DNA of 64,000 nt from Gammaproteobacteria bacterium (lineage in GTDB: Bacteria > Pseudomonadota > Gammaproteobacteria > Acidiferrobacterales > SZUA-150): positions 49,827 to 113,826 of the forward strand of contig JAOUOD010000002.1 in NCBI GenBank assembly GCA_029880545.1. The letters run 5' to 3'. Shown here piece by piece: positions 17,483 to 27,433 of this stretch (the first letter of the stretch is position 1; every line of letters begins with the position of its first letter). The notes beneath the pieces are model-generated. The model searched no databases. It saw only the letters and a program-made list of their open reading frames with translations, and had not been told where the DNA came from. A program made the translations under genes and the position numbers.

Positions 17483-19156
17483 ATGTCCGGACAATTCATC
17501 TATACCATGCAATCGGTCGGCAAGATCGTTCCGCCCAAGCGGGAAATCCTGCGTGACATTTCCTTGTCGTTTTTCCCGGGCGCCAAGATCGGTGTGCTGG
17601 GTCTGAACGGCGCCGGTAAATCGACACTACTGCGCATCATGGCCGGTATTGATACGGATATTGAGGGCGAGGCTCGCCCGGCGCCCGGCATCAAGATTGG
17701 CTACCTGCCGCAGGAGCCGCACCTGGATGAAACCAAGGATGTGCGTGGCAATGTCGAGGAAGCCATGGGTCATATCAAGGATGCATTGGCCGAGTTGGAC
17801 AAGGTCTATGCCGCCTATGCCGAAGCCGATGCTGACTTCGACGCGCTAGCCAAGAAACAAGCCGAACTGGAAGCCATTGTTCACGCATCCGATGGCCATA
17901 ACCTTGAACGTACACTCGAAATTGCCGCTGACGCGCTGCGACTGCCGCCCTGGGATGCCGATGTCAGCAAGTTGTCCGGCGGTGAAAAACGTCGCGTTGC
18001 GCTGTGCAAGTTATTGCTATCCAGCCCGGACATGTTATTGCTGGATGAACCCACCAACCACCTTGATGCAGAATCCGTTGCCTGGCTGGAACGCTTCCTG
18101 CAGGAATTCCCGGGCACTGTCGTCGCCATTACCCATGATCGCTATTTCCTCGACAACGTCGCCGGCTGGATTCTTGAACTGGATCGCGGCCACGGCATTC
18201 CGTGGGAAGGCAACTATTCTTCCTGGCTGGAACAAAAGGAAAAACGCCTGGAGATGGAAGAGAAACAGGAAAGCGCCCGTCAGCGCGCCATGAAACAGGA
18301 ACTGGAATGGGTGCGCAGCAACGCCAAGGGCCGCCATGCCAAGAGCAAGGCACGTCTCGCCGCCTACGAGGAAATGGCATCCAAGGAATTCCAGACGCGC
18401 AACGAAACCAAGGAAATCTATATTCCTTCGGGTCCGCGCCTGGGCGAACTGGTCGTTGAAGCGACCAACGTCAAGAAAGGCTTTGGCGATCGCCTGCTGA
18501 TTGATGGCCTCAATTTCAACCTGCCACGTGGCGGCATTGTCGGCATTATCGGTCCTAACGGCGCGGGCAAGACCACGTTGTTCCGCATGATCACCGGCCA
18601 GGAACAGCCGGATGACGGCAGCTTCCGCGTTGGCGATACCGTGCAAGTGGCCTACGTCGACCAGAGTCGTGATGCACTGAACAATGACAAGACCGTCTGG
18701 GAAGAAATTTCAGATGGCCAGGACCTGGTCCTGTTGGGCAACAAGGAAGTGCAATCACGCGCCTATGTTTCGCATTTCAACTTCAAGGGTTCGGATCAGC
18801 AAAAGCGCATCGGCGACCTGTCCGGTGGCGAACGCAATCGCGTACATCTTGCAAAACTGCTGCGCAGTGGTGGCAACCTGTTGCTGCTTGACGAACCGAC
18901 CAACGATCTTGATGTCGAAACCCTGCGCGCCCTGGAAGAAGCCCTGCTCGACTTCGCCGGCTGCGCCGTGGTGATTTCACATGATCGCTGGTTCCTTGAT
19001 CGAATCGCCACCCATATCCTGGCCTACGAAGGTGACAGCCAGGTGACCTGGTTTGAAGGCAACTATGCCGACTACGAAGCCGACCGCAAACGTCGTCTTG
19101 GTGAAGATGCCGACCAACCGCACCGGATCAAGTACAAGAAGCTGACGCGGGATTAG
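17483..19156 (+). CDS. ettA: energy-dependent translational throttle protein EttA (ABC-F)
   Basis: This 557-residue soluble protein has two ABC ATPase domains in tandem with no membrane segment. Walker A ([18 protein letters not shown]), signatures ([16 protein letters not shown]) and Walker B with DEPTNHLD and DEPTNDLD are present in both. The charged interdomain linker and the EttA-type arm fit the ABC-F subfamily, which binds the ribosomal E site and couples ATP level to translation. The length matches E. coli EttA within a few residues. It is a single-gene unit downstream of the FimX-like gene. Confidence 0.95.
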   Translation: MSGQFIYTMQSVGKIVPPKREILRDISLSFFPGAKIGVLGLNGAGKSTLLRIMAGIDTDIEGEARPAPGIKIGYLPQEPHLDETKDVRGNVEEAMGHIKDALAELDKVYAAYAEADADFDALAKKQAELEAIVHASDGHNLERTLEIAADALRLPPWDADVSKLSGGEKRRVALCKLLLSSPDMLLLDEPTNHLDAESVAWLERFLQEFPGTVVAITHDRYFLDNVAGWILELDRGHGIPWEGNYSSWLEQKEKRLEMEEKQESARQRAMKQELEWVRSNAKGRHAKSKARLAAYEEMASKEFQTRNETKEIYIPSGPRLGELVVEATNVKKGFGDRLLIDGLNFNLPRGGIVGIIGPNGAGKTTLFRMITGQEQPDDGSFRVGDTVQVAYVDQSRDALNNDKTVWEEISDGQDLVLLGNKEVQSRAYVSHFNFKGSDQQKRIGDLSGGERNRVHLAKLLRSGGNLLLLDEPTNDLDVETLRALEEALLDFAGCAVVISHDRWFLDRIATHILAYEGDSQVTWFEGNYADYEADRKRRLGEDADQPHRIKYKKLTRD

Positions 19157-19475
19157 CACATCTCTCTGCAATAGTTGATGACTGGCTGATGATTCTCAGT
19201 TAGCGCAATACCTCACCCAGACACTCGACTGTTTCCATGCATACAGGATGAAGTGAAGGGTTTGCCATGCCCGGCGCATTTAGCTATGCTCACAAGCAAA
19301 TGTTGGTTTACCGGTACACTCTCGGTATCAATCGGCATACAAGAATAATAAACCCTTGCAGTGAATTCCCCCGATTGGAATTCAGCGACGCGACATAACG
19401 CGGGGCGCCTGGATTGTACAGACACCCTCCATCTGTTTGTTGTGCCTGAAAAACATCAAGAAAGGGGAACACCTC
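19157..19475. other. intergenic region before the repeat lipoprotein, with an inverted repeat
   Basis: About 320 bases without a supported gene. A perfect 8-bp inverted repeat, TGAATTCC at 19362-19369 and GGAATTCA at 19377-19384 with seven bases between, lies about 90 bases upstream of the next start codon and could be an operator. No clear terminator for ettA was found. Confidence 0.4.
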
Positions 19476-22400
19476 ATGCGCCTCGTCACTGCCACCCTCA
19501 AACTTCTTTTGTTAGTCCCGCTCTTGGGTCTGCTGTCTGCGTGCCCGGACCGTGGTGGCAGTGGTGGTGGCGTCCCGGTACCCGGGACTTATACGGTAGG
19601 TGGGGCAGTCAGTGGCCTGGCTTCAGGAAACAGTGTCGTCCTGCAGAACAACGGGGCTGATGATTTAACGGTCACCGCCGATGGTGCATTTACCTTTATC
19701 ACCGAACTGGCCGGGGGTGGTACCTATAATGTCACGGTCCTGACCCAGCCAAGTGGCCAAACCTGTACCGTGACCAACGGCAGTGGCACCGTGGCCGATG
19801 CCCATGTGACGACAGTTGCCGTGGATTGCGTGACCAACACCTATACGGTGGGTGGTACGATCTCCGGACTGGCTGCCGGCAATTCGGTCGTGTTGCAAAA
19901 TAATGGCGGTGACTACCTGACGGTGAACGCTAATGGCGGCTTTATCTTTGCCACCAGCCTAGTTGATGGTGATGCCTACAATGTTACCGTATTAACTCAA
20001 CCCACCTCACCCAATCAGATGTGCTCTATCGCCAACGGGACCGGCACCATCAGTGGCGGCAATGTCACTAACATTGCCGTGGATTGCGTGACCAACACCT
20101 ACACCGTCGGCGGCACCGTATCAGGCTTGGCAGCGGGTAATAGTGTCGGCATTCAGAATGTGGGCTCCAGCTCCATGCTGGTTTCGGCCAACGGCAGTTT
20201 TACCTTGCCGACTGCCGTTTCTGACGGCAGCAGCTATAACGTCACCATCTCCATTCAGCCTTCCTCGCCCAACCAGACCTGTACAGTAACTAACGGTAAC
20301 GGCACCGTCAGTGGTGCTAATGTCAGCAACATTGCCGTGGATTGCGTGACCAACACCTATACGGTGGGTGGTACGATCTCCGGACTGGCTGCCGGCAATT
20401 CGGTCGTGTTGCAAAATAATGGCGGTGACTACCTGACGGTGAACGCTAATGGCGGCTTTATCTTTGCCACCAGCCTAGTTGATGGTGATGCCTACAATGT
20501 TACCGTATTAACTCAACCCACCTCACCCAATCAGATGTGCTCTATCGCCAACGGGACCGGCACCATCAGTGGCGGCAATGTCACTAACATTGCCGTGGAT
20601 TGCGTGACCAACACCTACACCGTCGGCGGCACCGTATCAGGCTTGGCAGCGGGTAATAGTGTCGGCATTCAGAATGTGGGCTCCAGCTCCATGCTGGTTT
20701 CGGCCAACGGCAGTTTTACCTTGCCGACTGCCGTTTCTGACGGCAGCAGCTATAACGTCACCATCTCCATTCAGCCTTCCTCGCCCAACCAGACCTGTAC
20801 AGTAACTAACGGTAACGGCACCGTCAGTGGTGCTAATGTCAGCAACATTGCCGTGGATTGCGTGACCAACACCTATACGGTGGGTGGCTCCCTCTGGGGC
20901 CTGTATAGCGGTGTGCCAACAGATATTACCTTGCAGCTGAACGGTGCCAATGACTTTACCTTGACGGCAAACGGCCTGTTTACCTTCCCCACCGCCCTGC
21001 CTGATGGCAGCAGTTACACGGTGACAGTCTCGGCACAACCGACAGCACCGAACCAGACCTGTACCGTGGTCAATGGCAGTGGTGTTATTTCAGGGTCGAA
21101 CATTGTTAACGTGGAAATAGGCTGTGTCACCAACACCTATACCATTGGCGGTACGATCTCGGGATTGGCGGCAGGCACGACCGGCCTGACCATTGTCAAT
21201 GGCATGGAATCCATGACCTTGACCACCAATGGCAGCTTTACCTTCCCAACACCGGTATATGATTTAACCCAGTACGTGGTCGGGTTTAGGACTGCACCCA
21301 CCAATCCCAATCAGACCTGCTCGTTTGCCAACAATACCGGCACAGTCAACGGTGCCGATGTCACCGATATCACCATTACCTGCACGACCGATACCTACAC
21401 CATTGGCGGAAGCACTCGAGGCCTGAAAGTACCAAGCATCACAGGCGCGATTATCCAAAACAACGGGGGTGATGACCTGACACTTACTGCAAATGGTGTA
21501 TTCACCTTCTCCACACCTGTTCCGGATGGCGACACTTACAACATTACTGTAATTAGCCATCCAACCGGTCCAAACCAAATTTGCACCGTGAACAATGGTA
21601 CCGGCGCCGTTTCGGGCGCCAACATACTGGATATTGACGTACACTGTGTTCCCGAGAAGTATACGGTGGGTGGTACACTGACCGGTCTTCCAGCCGGGGC
21701 AACAATTACCCTGCAAAATAATGGCGGAGACTACCTCACGTTGTCGGGTGACGGTGCCTTTACCTTCCCTACTCCAAACGACGATGGCACGACTTATGAC
21801 GCTACCATACGCACACAACCGACGACGCCGGACTACGAGTGCTCGGTAACCAACGGAACCGGTACAATTTCCGGTACCGATGTCACCAGTATTGTTGTTG
21901 ATTGCGTGAATATCAGGCTCCACCTGGCCGGAATCTTCCTCAATCCGATGATGGGCGTACGCAGCACCGTGCGGATTGCCCATGGCGATCTTGATAATGA
22001 TGGCGACGATGACCTGGTTGTTGGAAACGTCGGACAGAGTAACGAAGTGTTCCTTAATGATGGTACTGGCAATTTTGTCAGCAACCAGACTTTAAGCAGC
22101 ATCAACACGGAGTCGATGACGCTTGGCGATATCGATGGTGACGGTGATCTGGACCTGGTAGAAGGAATGTACGCAGAAGGCAACAAGGTATGGATAAACA
22201 ACGGTTTCGGCGTATTTACCGCCACCCCGCAGTCGCTTGGAACATATTACACTCAGTCCATTGCCATGGGAGACATAGATGGTGATGGTGATCTTGATCT
22301 TGTCGAAGGCGTCTACGGCCGATTTGACGGAACAAGTTATGTTGAGCGCGAAAATCACCTATACCTGAATGACGGTTCAGGCAATTTCACCGAGTCCGCC

Positions 22401-23978
22401 CAGCTACTGGGTAACAGCAACACCTGGTCGGTTGCCCTGGCCGATATTGATGGTGATGGCGATCTCGACATTGCAGAAGGCAACGGCTACGGCTACCAGC
22501 CTGACGTAATTTACCTGAACGACGGGTCCGGAAACTTTACTGATAGCGGTCAGACGCTAACGGGATACGATTCACAAGTGGTCGCATTTGGCGATCTCGA
22601 TGGTGATGGTGACATGGATCTCGTGGTAGCACAAAAGCGGGGAGGAACCGGAAGCCCCAACCTGGTTTACTTAAATGATGGCTCAGGCAACTTTACCGAC
22701 AGCCTGCAAGCACTGGGTTCTTTCTACACAATCAGCATCACACTGGGGGATATCGACAACGACGGAGACCTCGATATTGTGACGGGCAATCTCAATCAGC
22801 CCAACCAGGTCTACGTAAACAACGGGTTGGGTATCTTTACAGACAGCAGCCAACCGCTTGGAAATAACAATTCCACATCGGTGAGCCTGGTCGATATCGA
22901 TGGTGATCGCGACCTGGATCTGCTTGTCGGCAATAATCTGAATGCCATCAACCATACCTATATCAATAACGGCAGCGGAGTGTTCACCGACGCTACACAG
23001 GAGATGGATGCGGATTACACGATGTCCATCGCACTGGGTGACCTGGACAACGACGGCGACCTGGATATGGTTGCGGGAAATACCAGTGGTGGAACCAAGT
23101 ACTACCTGAACGATGGCAACGGTAACTTCTGGACCACGGGTGGCGTAATCTCTTCTCTTAATACCTGGTCTGTCGCGCTGGGCGATGTTAACGGCGACGG
23201 TCTTCTGGATATGGTGCAGGGTAACAATGGCCAGACTAACCGCGTATATTTCAATACCGGCCTCCCGGTCGACAGCGGTCAGTCCCTGGGATCCTTCAAT
23301 ACGATTGCCGTGGCACTTGGCGACCTGGACGGCGACGGCGATCTGGACCTGGTATCCGGTAATAACGGGCAACCCAACAAGATCTATGTCAACAATGGAT
23401 TCGGTGTATTCACCGACAGCGGTCAGAACCTGAGACTATCAACCACCTACTCAGTTTATTTGGGTGACATTGACGGCGATGGCGACCTGGATCTGGTCAC
23501 AGGCAACTTTAACCAGGCCAACGCGGTTTACCTGAACGATGGTGCAGGCGTATTCACTGACAGCGGTCAAAACCTTGGACTCGATAAAACAGGAGCGGTT
23601 TCCCTGGCGGACATTGACGCAGATGGTGATCTCGATCTGATTGCCGGCAACTATGGGCAATCAGATCGCATCTACATTAACGATGGCACCGGAACCTTCG
23701 TTGATAGCGGCCAGGTATTTCCTTCCTACCTTACGTCCTCGATCAAGCTGGCCGATGTGGACAATGATGGCGACCCTGACCTGGTTACGGGCAACGACGG
23801 CCAGGGCAACCGAGTATACCTGAATGATGGTACCGGTATCTTCACCGACAGCGCCCAGGCCCTCGGAACAGCGTCGACCCGATCAATAGATATCGGCGAC
23901 ATTGACGGTGATGGCGATCTGGATATTGTGACCGGTGAAAATGGAGGTAACCATATTTACCTCAACCTCACAAACTGA
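19476..23978 (+). CDS. giant surface lipoprotein with nine ~85-residue repeats and 14 FG-GAP/VCBS repeats
   Basis: The 1500-residue protein starts with a lipoprotein signal ending in LLSAC (C23). Residues from about 40 to 800 consist of nine imperfect repeats of about 85 residues; each begins YTVGG or YTIGG, continues as a beta-rich unit and ends near a pair of cysteines (TCTV... and VDC) that could form a disulfide. Residues from about 820 to the end hold 14 repeats around a calcium-binding DxDGDGDLD motif, the FG-GAP/VCBS type of integrin-like beta-propellers; fourteen would make two seven-bladed propellers. Such proteins usually act in adhesion or surface binding. Start at 19476 chosen for the lipoprotein signal and an AAGGGG ribosome site. 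The N-terminal repeats contain an apparently exact DNA duplication. Confidence 0.85.
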   Translation: MRLVTATLKLLLLVPLLGLLSACPDRGGSGGGVPVPGTYTVGGAVSGLASGNSVVLQNNGADDLTVTADGAFTFITELAGGGTYNVTVLTQPSGQTCTVTNGSGTVADAHVTTVAVDCVTNTYTVGGTISGLAAGNSVVLQNNGGDYLTVNANGGFIFATSLVDGDAYNVTVLTQPTSPNQMCSIANGTGTISGGNVTNIAVDCVTNTYTVGGTVSGLAAGNSVGIQNVGSSSMLVSANGSFTLPTAVSDGSSYNVTISIQPSSPNQTCTVTNGNGTVSGANVSNIAVDCVTNTYTVGGTISGLAAGNSVVLQNNGGDYLTVNANGGFIFATSLVDGDAYNVTVLTQPTSPNQMCSIANGTGTISGGNVTNIAVDCVTNTYTVGGTVSGLAAGNSVGIQNVGSSSMLVSANGSFTLPTAVSDGSSYNVTISIQPSSPNQTCTVTNGNGTVSGANVSNIAVDCVTNTYTVGGSLWGLYSGVPTDITLQLNGANDFTLTANGLFTFPTALPDGSSYTVTVSAQPTAPNQTCTVVNGSGVISGSNIVNVEIGCVTNTYTIGGTISGLAAGTTGLTIVNGMESMTLTTNGSFTFPTPVYDLTQYVVGFRTAPTNPNQTCSFANNTGTVNGADVTDITITCTTDTYTIGGSTRGLKVPSITGAIIQNNGGDDLTLTANGVFTFSTPVPDGDTYNITVISHPTGPNQICTVNNGTGAVSGANILDIDVHCVPEKYTVGGTLTGLPAGATITLQNNGGDYLTLSGDGAFTFPTPNDDGTTYDATIRTQPTTPDYECSVTNGTGTISGTDVTSIVVDCVNIRLHLAGIFLNPMMGVRSTVRIAHGDLDNDGDDDLVVGNVGQSNEVFLNDGTGNFVSNQTLSSINTESMTLGDIDGDGDLDLVEGMYAEGNKVWINNGFGVFTATPQSLGTYYTQSIAMGDIDGDGDLDLVEGVYGRFDGTSYVERENHLYLNDGSGNFTESAQLLGNSNTWSVALADIDGDGDLDIAEGNGYGYQPDVIYLNDGSGNFTDSGQTLTGYDSQVVAFGDLDGDGDMDLVVAQKRGGTGSPNLVYLNDGSGNFTDSLQALGSFYTISITLGDIDNDGDLDIVTGNLNQPNQVYVNNGLGIFTDSSQPLGNNNSTSVSLVDIDGDRDLDLLVGNNLNAINHTYINNGSGVFTDATQEMDADYTMSIALGDLDNDGDLDMVAGNTSGGTKYYLNDGNGNFWTTGGVISSLNTWSVALGDVNGDGLLDMVQGNNGQTNRVYFNTGLPVDSGQSLGSFNTIAVALGDLDGDGDLDLVSGNNGQPNKIYVNNGFGVFTDSGQNLRLSTTYSVYLGDIDGDGDLDLVTGNFNQANAVYLNDGAGVFTDSGQNLGLDKTGAVSLADIDADGDLDLIAGNYGQSDRIYINDGTGTFVDSGQVFPSYLTSSIKLADVDNDGDPDLVTGNDGQGNRVYLNDGTGIFTDSAQALGTASTRSIDIGDIDGDGDLDIVTGENGGNHIYLNLTN
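19821..20852 (+). repeat. 516-bp direct tandem repeat inside the lipoprotein gene
   Basis: The segment 19821-20336 is followed by 20337-20852, and I see no difference between the copies where I compared them. Each copy encodes two of the ~86-residue protein repeats (172 codons), so the reading frame is preserved. Confidence 0.9.
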
Positions 23979-24006
23979 TTCCCAGGTAACGGTTGATCAG
24001 CAACAA

Positions 24007-24029
24007 GGCGGGCCCTGCCCGCCTTTTTT
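24007..24029 (+). terminator. Rho-independent terminator of the repeat lipoprotein gene
   Basis: A 7-bp stem GGCGGGC/GCCCGCC with a three-base loop is followed by six Ts, 29 bases after the stop codon. Confidence 0.9.
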
Positions 24030-24212
24030 GCCTGCCATCCCGCCAAACCGCGAAGTCTATGGTCTATTCAGAGACTTTCCCACCAGATTGCGAACCTGTT
24101 TCAATTTGCGCTGATCCTGCGTTGGCGCGAATCCTAAAGCGCTTAATTCGTGGGGACATGACCGGAAATTAAGGTACCAACAACCCCCTTCTGTCGATAT
24201 CATTGCCACCCT

Positions 24213-25994
24213 ATGCGCACAAGACACTACGGACCCCCGCCCAAAGACCGGGATGACTGGCAGACCATTCGGACGCTGCTGCCCTATGTCTGGTCGTTCC
24301 GCGGCCGGGTACTGATTGCACTGTTGCTCCTGATGACAGCAAAAACCGCCACCGTCGGTATTCCGCTGTTACTCAAGGACATTGTCGATATTCTCGACAA
24401 GCCCCAGGCGATGCTGGCTATCCCGATCGTACTGTTACTCGGCTACGGTGGCCTGCGCCTGGCCAGCTCGGTGTTTGCCGAGTTGCGCGACGTTGTCTTT
24501 GCCAAGGTCACGCAAAGCTCGATCCGCCGGGTGACCATTCGTGTCTTTGAACACCTGCACAAGCTGTCCTTGCGCTATCACCTGGAACGCCAGACCGGCG
24601 GCATGTCGCGTGACCTTGAGCGTGGCGCGGCCGGTATCCGTTTCCTGTTGAACTTCATGATTTTCAACATCCTGCCGACCCTGTTCGAAATCGGCCTGGT
24701 ATCGGCGATTCTGCTGGCCAAGTACGACATCAGCTTCACGCTGAGCATACTTGGCACGCTGGTGGTGTATATCCTGTTCACCCTGCTCATTACCGAGTGG
24801 CGCATGGTATTCCGGCGCAACATGAACGAACTGGACTCGCGCGCCAATACCACTGCCATCGACAGCCTGATCAACTACGAAACCGTCAAGTATTTCAATA
24901 ACGAACACTACGAGGCGGATCGCTACAACGAACACATGAAAAAATGGCAGGATGCCGCCATACGCAACCAGACATCATTGTCGGTATTGAACGGCGGCCA
25001 GAACGGTATTATTGCCGTTGGTGTCACTATCCTGATGACCCTGGCGGCCAAGGGTGTCGTTGATGGCGAGATGACCATTGGCGACCTGGTGCTGGTCAAC
25101 GCGTTCCTGCTGCAGCTTTACCAGCCACTGCATTTTCTCGGCTTTGTTTATCGCGAAATCCGTCACTCGCTTGCGGATATGGAGCGCATGTTCGGCATCC
25201 TGGAAACCACGCCGGAAATCGAGGACAAGACCGATGCGCATGATTTAAAAGTAAGCCAGGGTCATATTCGCTTTGACCATGTTGACTTCGGTTATGACGA
25301 CAATCGCCAGGTATTGTTTGATGTCAGTTTTGAGATTCCCGCCGGTCACAAGGTCGCGGTTGTTGGCGCCAGCGGTGCCGGCAAATCGACACTGTCGCGA
25401 CTGCTGTTCCGGTTTTACGATGTCACCAACGGCCGCATAACCATTGATGGCCAGGATGTGCGTGATGTCAGCCAGCTAAGCCTGCGCGGTAACATTGGCA
25501 TCGTGCCGCAGGATACGGTGCTGTTTAATGATTCGATTCATTACAATATTGCCTACGGCCGCCCTGATGCCAGCGATGAAGAAATTATTGGCGCTGCCAA
25601 GCGTGCACATATCCATACATTCATCGAAAGCCTGCCGGATGGTTATGATACGGTTGTCGGTGAACGCGGCCTGAAATTATCCGGTGGTGAAAAACAGCGC
25701 GTTGCCATTGCCCGCACCATCCTGAAGAACCCGCCCATACTGGTATTCGATGAAGCCACGTCGGCACTGGATTCACGCACCGAAAAAGCCATCCAGGCGG
25801 AACTCGTTGATATTGCCACCAATCACACTACCCTGGTGGTGGCGCATCGGCTGTCGACCATCATGGACGCCGATCAGATCCTGGTACTGGATCACGGCCG
25901 CATCATTGAACAAGGCACACACGCCGAACTGATTGCGAAAAACGCAACGTATGCGCAAATGTGGGCCGCACAACAGCATGACACCGAGCGCTAG
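24213..25994 (+). CDS. Atm1/HMT1-family ABC exporter (half-transporter)
   Basis: This 593-residue protein has six transmembrane helices (about residues 30-320) followed by an ABC ATPase domain: Walker A GASGAGKST, Q-loop PQDTVLF, signature LSGGEKQR, Walker B ILVFDEATS and switch His in VAHRLST. The membrane part carries the Atm1-family marks RDLERGAAGIRFLL, FMIFNILPTL and INYETVKYFNNE. Atm1-like proteins form homodimers and export glutathione-bound metal or sulfur species from the cytoplasm. It is a single gene with its own upstream region; no regulator is adjacent. Confidence 0.93.
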   Translation: MRTRHYGPPPKDRDDWQTIRTLLPYVWSFRGRVLIALLLLMTAKTATVGIPLLLKDIVDILDKPQAMLAIPIVLLLGYGGLRLASSVFAELRDVVFAKVTQSSIRRVTIRVFEHLHKLSLRYHLERQTGGMSRDLERGAAGIRFLLNFMIFNILPTLFEIGLVSAILLAKYDISFTLSILGTLVVYILFTLLITEWRMVFRRNMNELDSRANTTAIDSLINYETVKYFNNEHYEADRYNEHMKKWQDAAIRNQTSLSVLNGGQNGIIAVGVTILMTLAAKGVVDGEMTIGDLVLVNAFLLQLYQPLHFLGFVYREIRHSLADMERMFGILETTPEIEDKTDAHDLKVSQGHIRFDHVDFGYDDNRQVLFDVSFEIPAGHKVAVVGASGAGKSTLSRLLFRFYDVTNGRITIDGQDVRDVSQLSLRGNIGIVPQDTVLFNDSIHYNIAYGRPDASDEEIIGAAKRAHIHTFIESLPDGYDTVVGERGLKLSGGEKQRVAIARTILKNPPILVFDEATSALDSRTEKAIQAELVDIATNHTTLVVAHRLSTIMDADQILVLDHGRIIEQGTHAELIAKNATYAQMWAAQQHDTER

Positions 25995-26003
25995 ACAGGT
26001 TTA

Positions 26004-26663
26004 TCAGCCCCTCACTGCCCGCACCACGTAGTCTGTTCCCTCGTGCCATGTTCGCGAGGCAAGCGGGTTCCTGGTGCAGGCATGGGCATAGTCATAGTCG
26101 ATATACCGGTAAGGCAGGTGCGCATCGCGATGCGCGGCGATGCCTAGTCGCCGGGTCTGGATTACCCTGCCGGGTCGTTCACCAGTGTCATCGATATAGA
26201 ACTCTCCCGCATCAAACTGCCTGGCATTCCAGTCTTCGACAGCCAGGCGCAGCGCACGGCACAACAAGGTCTGACCCGCACACAAGCGATGTAACGGCCG
26301 CTTTTCCGCGTAGGCCTGCTGCATTAAATCAATCATGCGCTTGCCGCTGAGCCTATGCGGCCAGGGATAGGCCGACTTGATCAGCACGGCATCGCCTTCG
26401 CCTTCCGTACTGACATTGAGTGATGGCCAGCCGCGGGCATAGTACATATAGATTATACCCGCCGGCATGAACATGGCGCGGCGTGCATGGCTATACCCCA
26501 GGGAAGAATGACTGGCGCGCTCATGCCGGTAGTAGGCCTCGGTTTCGATTATGCGCGCGGACAGCCACTGCCCCTGGAAGCGCCGTCGAATCACCTTGCC
26601 CAGCAGGGATTGGGCAACCTGCTCCGCCTCCGCTGAAAAAAAACCTTGTGCCAGCCTGGTCAT
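26004..26663 (-). CDS. 3-methyladenine DNA glycosylase (AAG/MPG family)
   Basis: The protein (219 residues) removes alkylated purines from DNA to start base excision repair. The catalytic glutamate and Tyr are in ETEAYY (E42, Y44), followed by ASHSS with the conserved histidine (H52) and MFMPAGIIYMYYARG, where family members usually have YVYxxYG. The length and order match the bacterial AAG family. It reads away from the MarR-type gene and ends ten bases from the convergent Atm1-type exporter gene. Confidence 0.9.
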   Translation of the reverse strand: MTRLAQGFFSAEAEQVAQSLLGKVIRRRFQGQWLSARIIETEAYYRHERASHSSLGYSHARRAMFMPAGIIYMYYARGWPSLNVSTEGEGDAVLIKSAYPWPHRLSGKRMIDLMQQAYAEKRPLHRLCAGQTLLCRALRLAVEDWNARQFDAGEFYIDDTGERPGRVIQTRRLGIAAHRDAHLPYRYIDYDYAHACTRNPLASRTWHEGTDYVVRAVRG

Positions 26664-26741
26664 GCCTCGGTTACCCTGATTCCACTCCGATTACCATTGT
26701 ACCGGATTTCCAGTTCGCCACCGAATTTCAGCATCAGGCTA

Positions 26742-26773
26742 TTGACGGCAATTTGGTTAGTTTGGTAAACTAA
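26742..26773 (+). promoter_or_regulatory. promoter and palindromic operator of the MarR gene
   Basis: A -35-like TTGACG (26742-26747) is followed after 18 bases by TAAACT (26766-26771). The perfect palindrome TTAGTTT-GGT-AAACTAA (26757-26773) overlaps the -10 element. MarR dimers bind such palindromes, so the gene just downstream probably represses itself. Confidence 0.6.
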
Positions 26774-26777
26774 TCAG

Positions 26778-27179
26778 ATGGAAAACTTGAAACTAATCAA
26801 GGTTTTAGAAAACTTGCGCCGCATTGAACGGTTGATTTGCCCAATTTTAAACGCATCCGGCATCACATTGGCGCAGATGCGCCTGATGCACCAGATCCAG
26901 GCCCTGGAGCCCGTAGCCTCGTCGAAGCTGAGTGATCACCTCGGTATCAGCCGGGCGTCGGTTACCGGCCAAATCAAGGAACTGGAGCGCCTCGGCCTCA
27001 GTGAGAGCCGCCCCCATCCCTCGGATGGCCGCTCATCACTGATTTCCTTGAGCGACCTTGGCAGGCAACGCTTTGACGCCATTGTGTTGACCTTGTCCGG
27101 CCTGGAACAACAAATGGACAGCGCCGTGTTAACACCGCTGTCAGATTCTCTTGAACAACTCGCCGGCTCACTGGCGTAG
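26778..27179 (+). CDS. MarR-family transcriptional regulator
   Basis: A 133-residue winged-helix regulator. The recognition region VASSKLSDHLGISRASVTGQIKELERLGL, quoted in pieces, is typical: SKLSDHLGISRASVT is the helix-turn-helix and HPSDGRSSLISLSDLG is the wing. Dimerisation helices lie at both ends. It starts only four bases after a palindrome overlapping a probable promoter, so autoregulation is likely. The ligand is unknown. The downstream 59-residue membrane protein, 38 bases away, may be its target. Confidence 0.9.
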   Translation: MENLKLIKVLENLRRIERLICPILNASGITLAQMRLMHQIQALEPVASSKLSDHLGISRASVTGQIKELERLGLSESRPHPSDGRSSLISLSDLGRQRFDAIVLTLSGLEQQMDSAVLTPLSDSLEQLAGSLA

Positions 27180-27217
27180 CCCGATTCTTCCCGCTTATCT
27201 ATCCCTGGAGTAAACCC

Positions 27218-27397
27218 ATGAACGCACAACGCATGATGTACCTGTCCCTGTTTATTGTTCTGTCACTCGGTATCTGGCTGACCGGCTACAGCACAGTTCA
27301 CTGGATTTTCTATATTCCGCTCGCAGCATCCGGCTTTGCCTTTGCTACCGGCATCTGTCCGAATATCGTCATTTGGCGCAAACTGGGATTCAAGTAA
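27218..27397 (+). CDS. 59-residue membrane protein
   Basis: Starts MNAQRMMYLSLFIVLSLG and holds two hydrophobic helices; the end, GICPNIVIWRKLGFK, recalls small YgaP-type membrane proteins (DUF2892) that end in a G-x-CP motif. A CTGGAG ribosome site precedes the ATG. Placed 38 bases behind the MarR gene, it is probably co-transcribed with it. Function unknown. Confidence 0.65.
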   Translation: MNAQRMMYLSLFIVLSLGIWLTGYSTVHWIFYIPLAASGFAFATGICPNIVIWRKLGFK

Positions 27398-27406
27398 TCC
27401 TGTACT

Positions 27407-27433
27407 CACCGACCGGGGTTTTCCCGGTCGGTG
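27407..27433 (+). terminator. strong hairpin after the 59-residue membrane protein
   Basis: An 11-bp perfect stem (CACCGACCGGG with CCCGGTCGGTG, five-base loop) lies ten bases after the stop. It lacks a T tract, so it may stabilise the 3' end rather than terminate. Confidence 0.5.

Noticed and set aside
24213..25994. MsbA-type lipid A flippase
   Set aside because: Membrane-domain signatures (ERGAAGIRFLL, INYETVKYFNNE) are those of the Atm1/HMT1 family.
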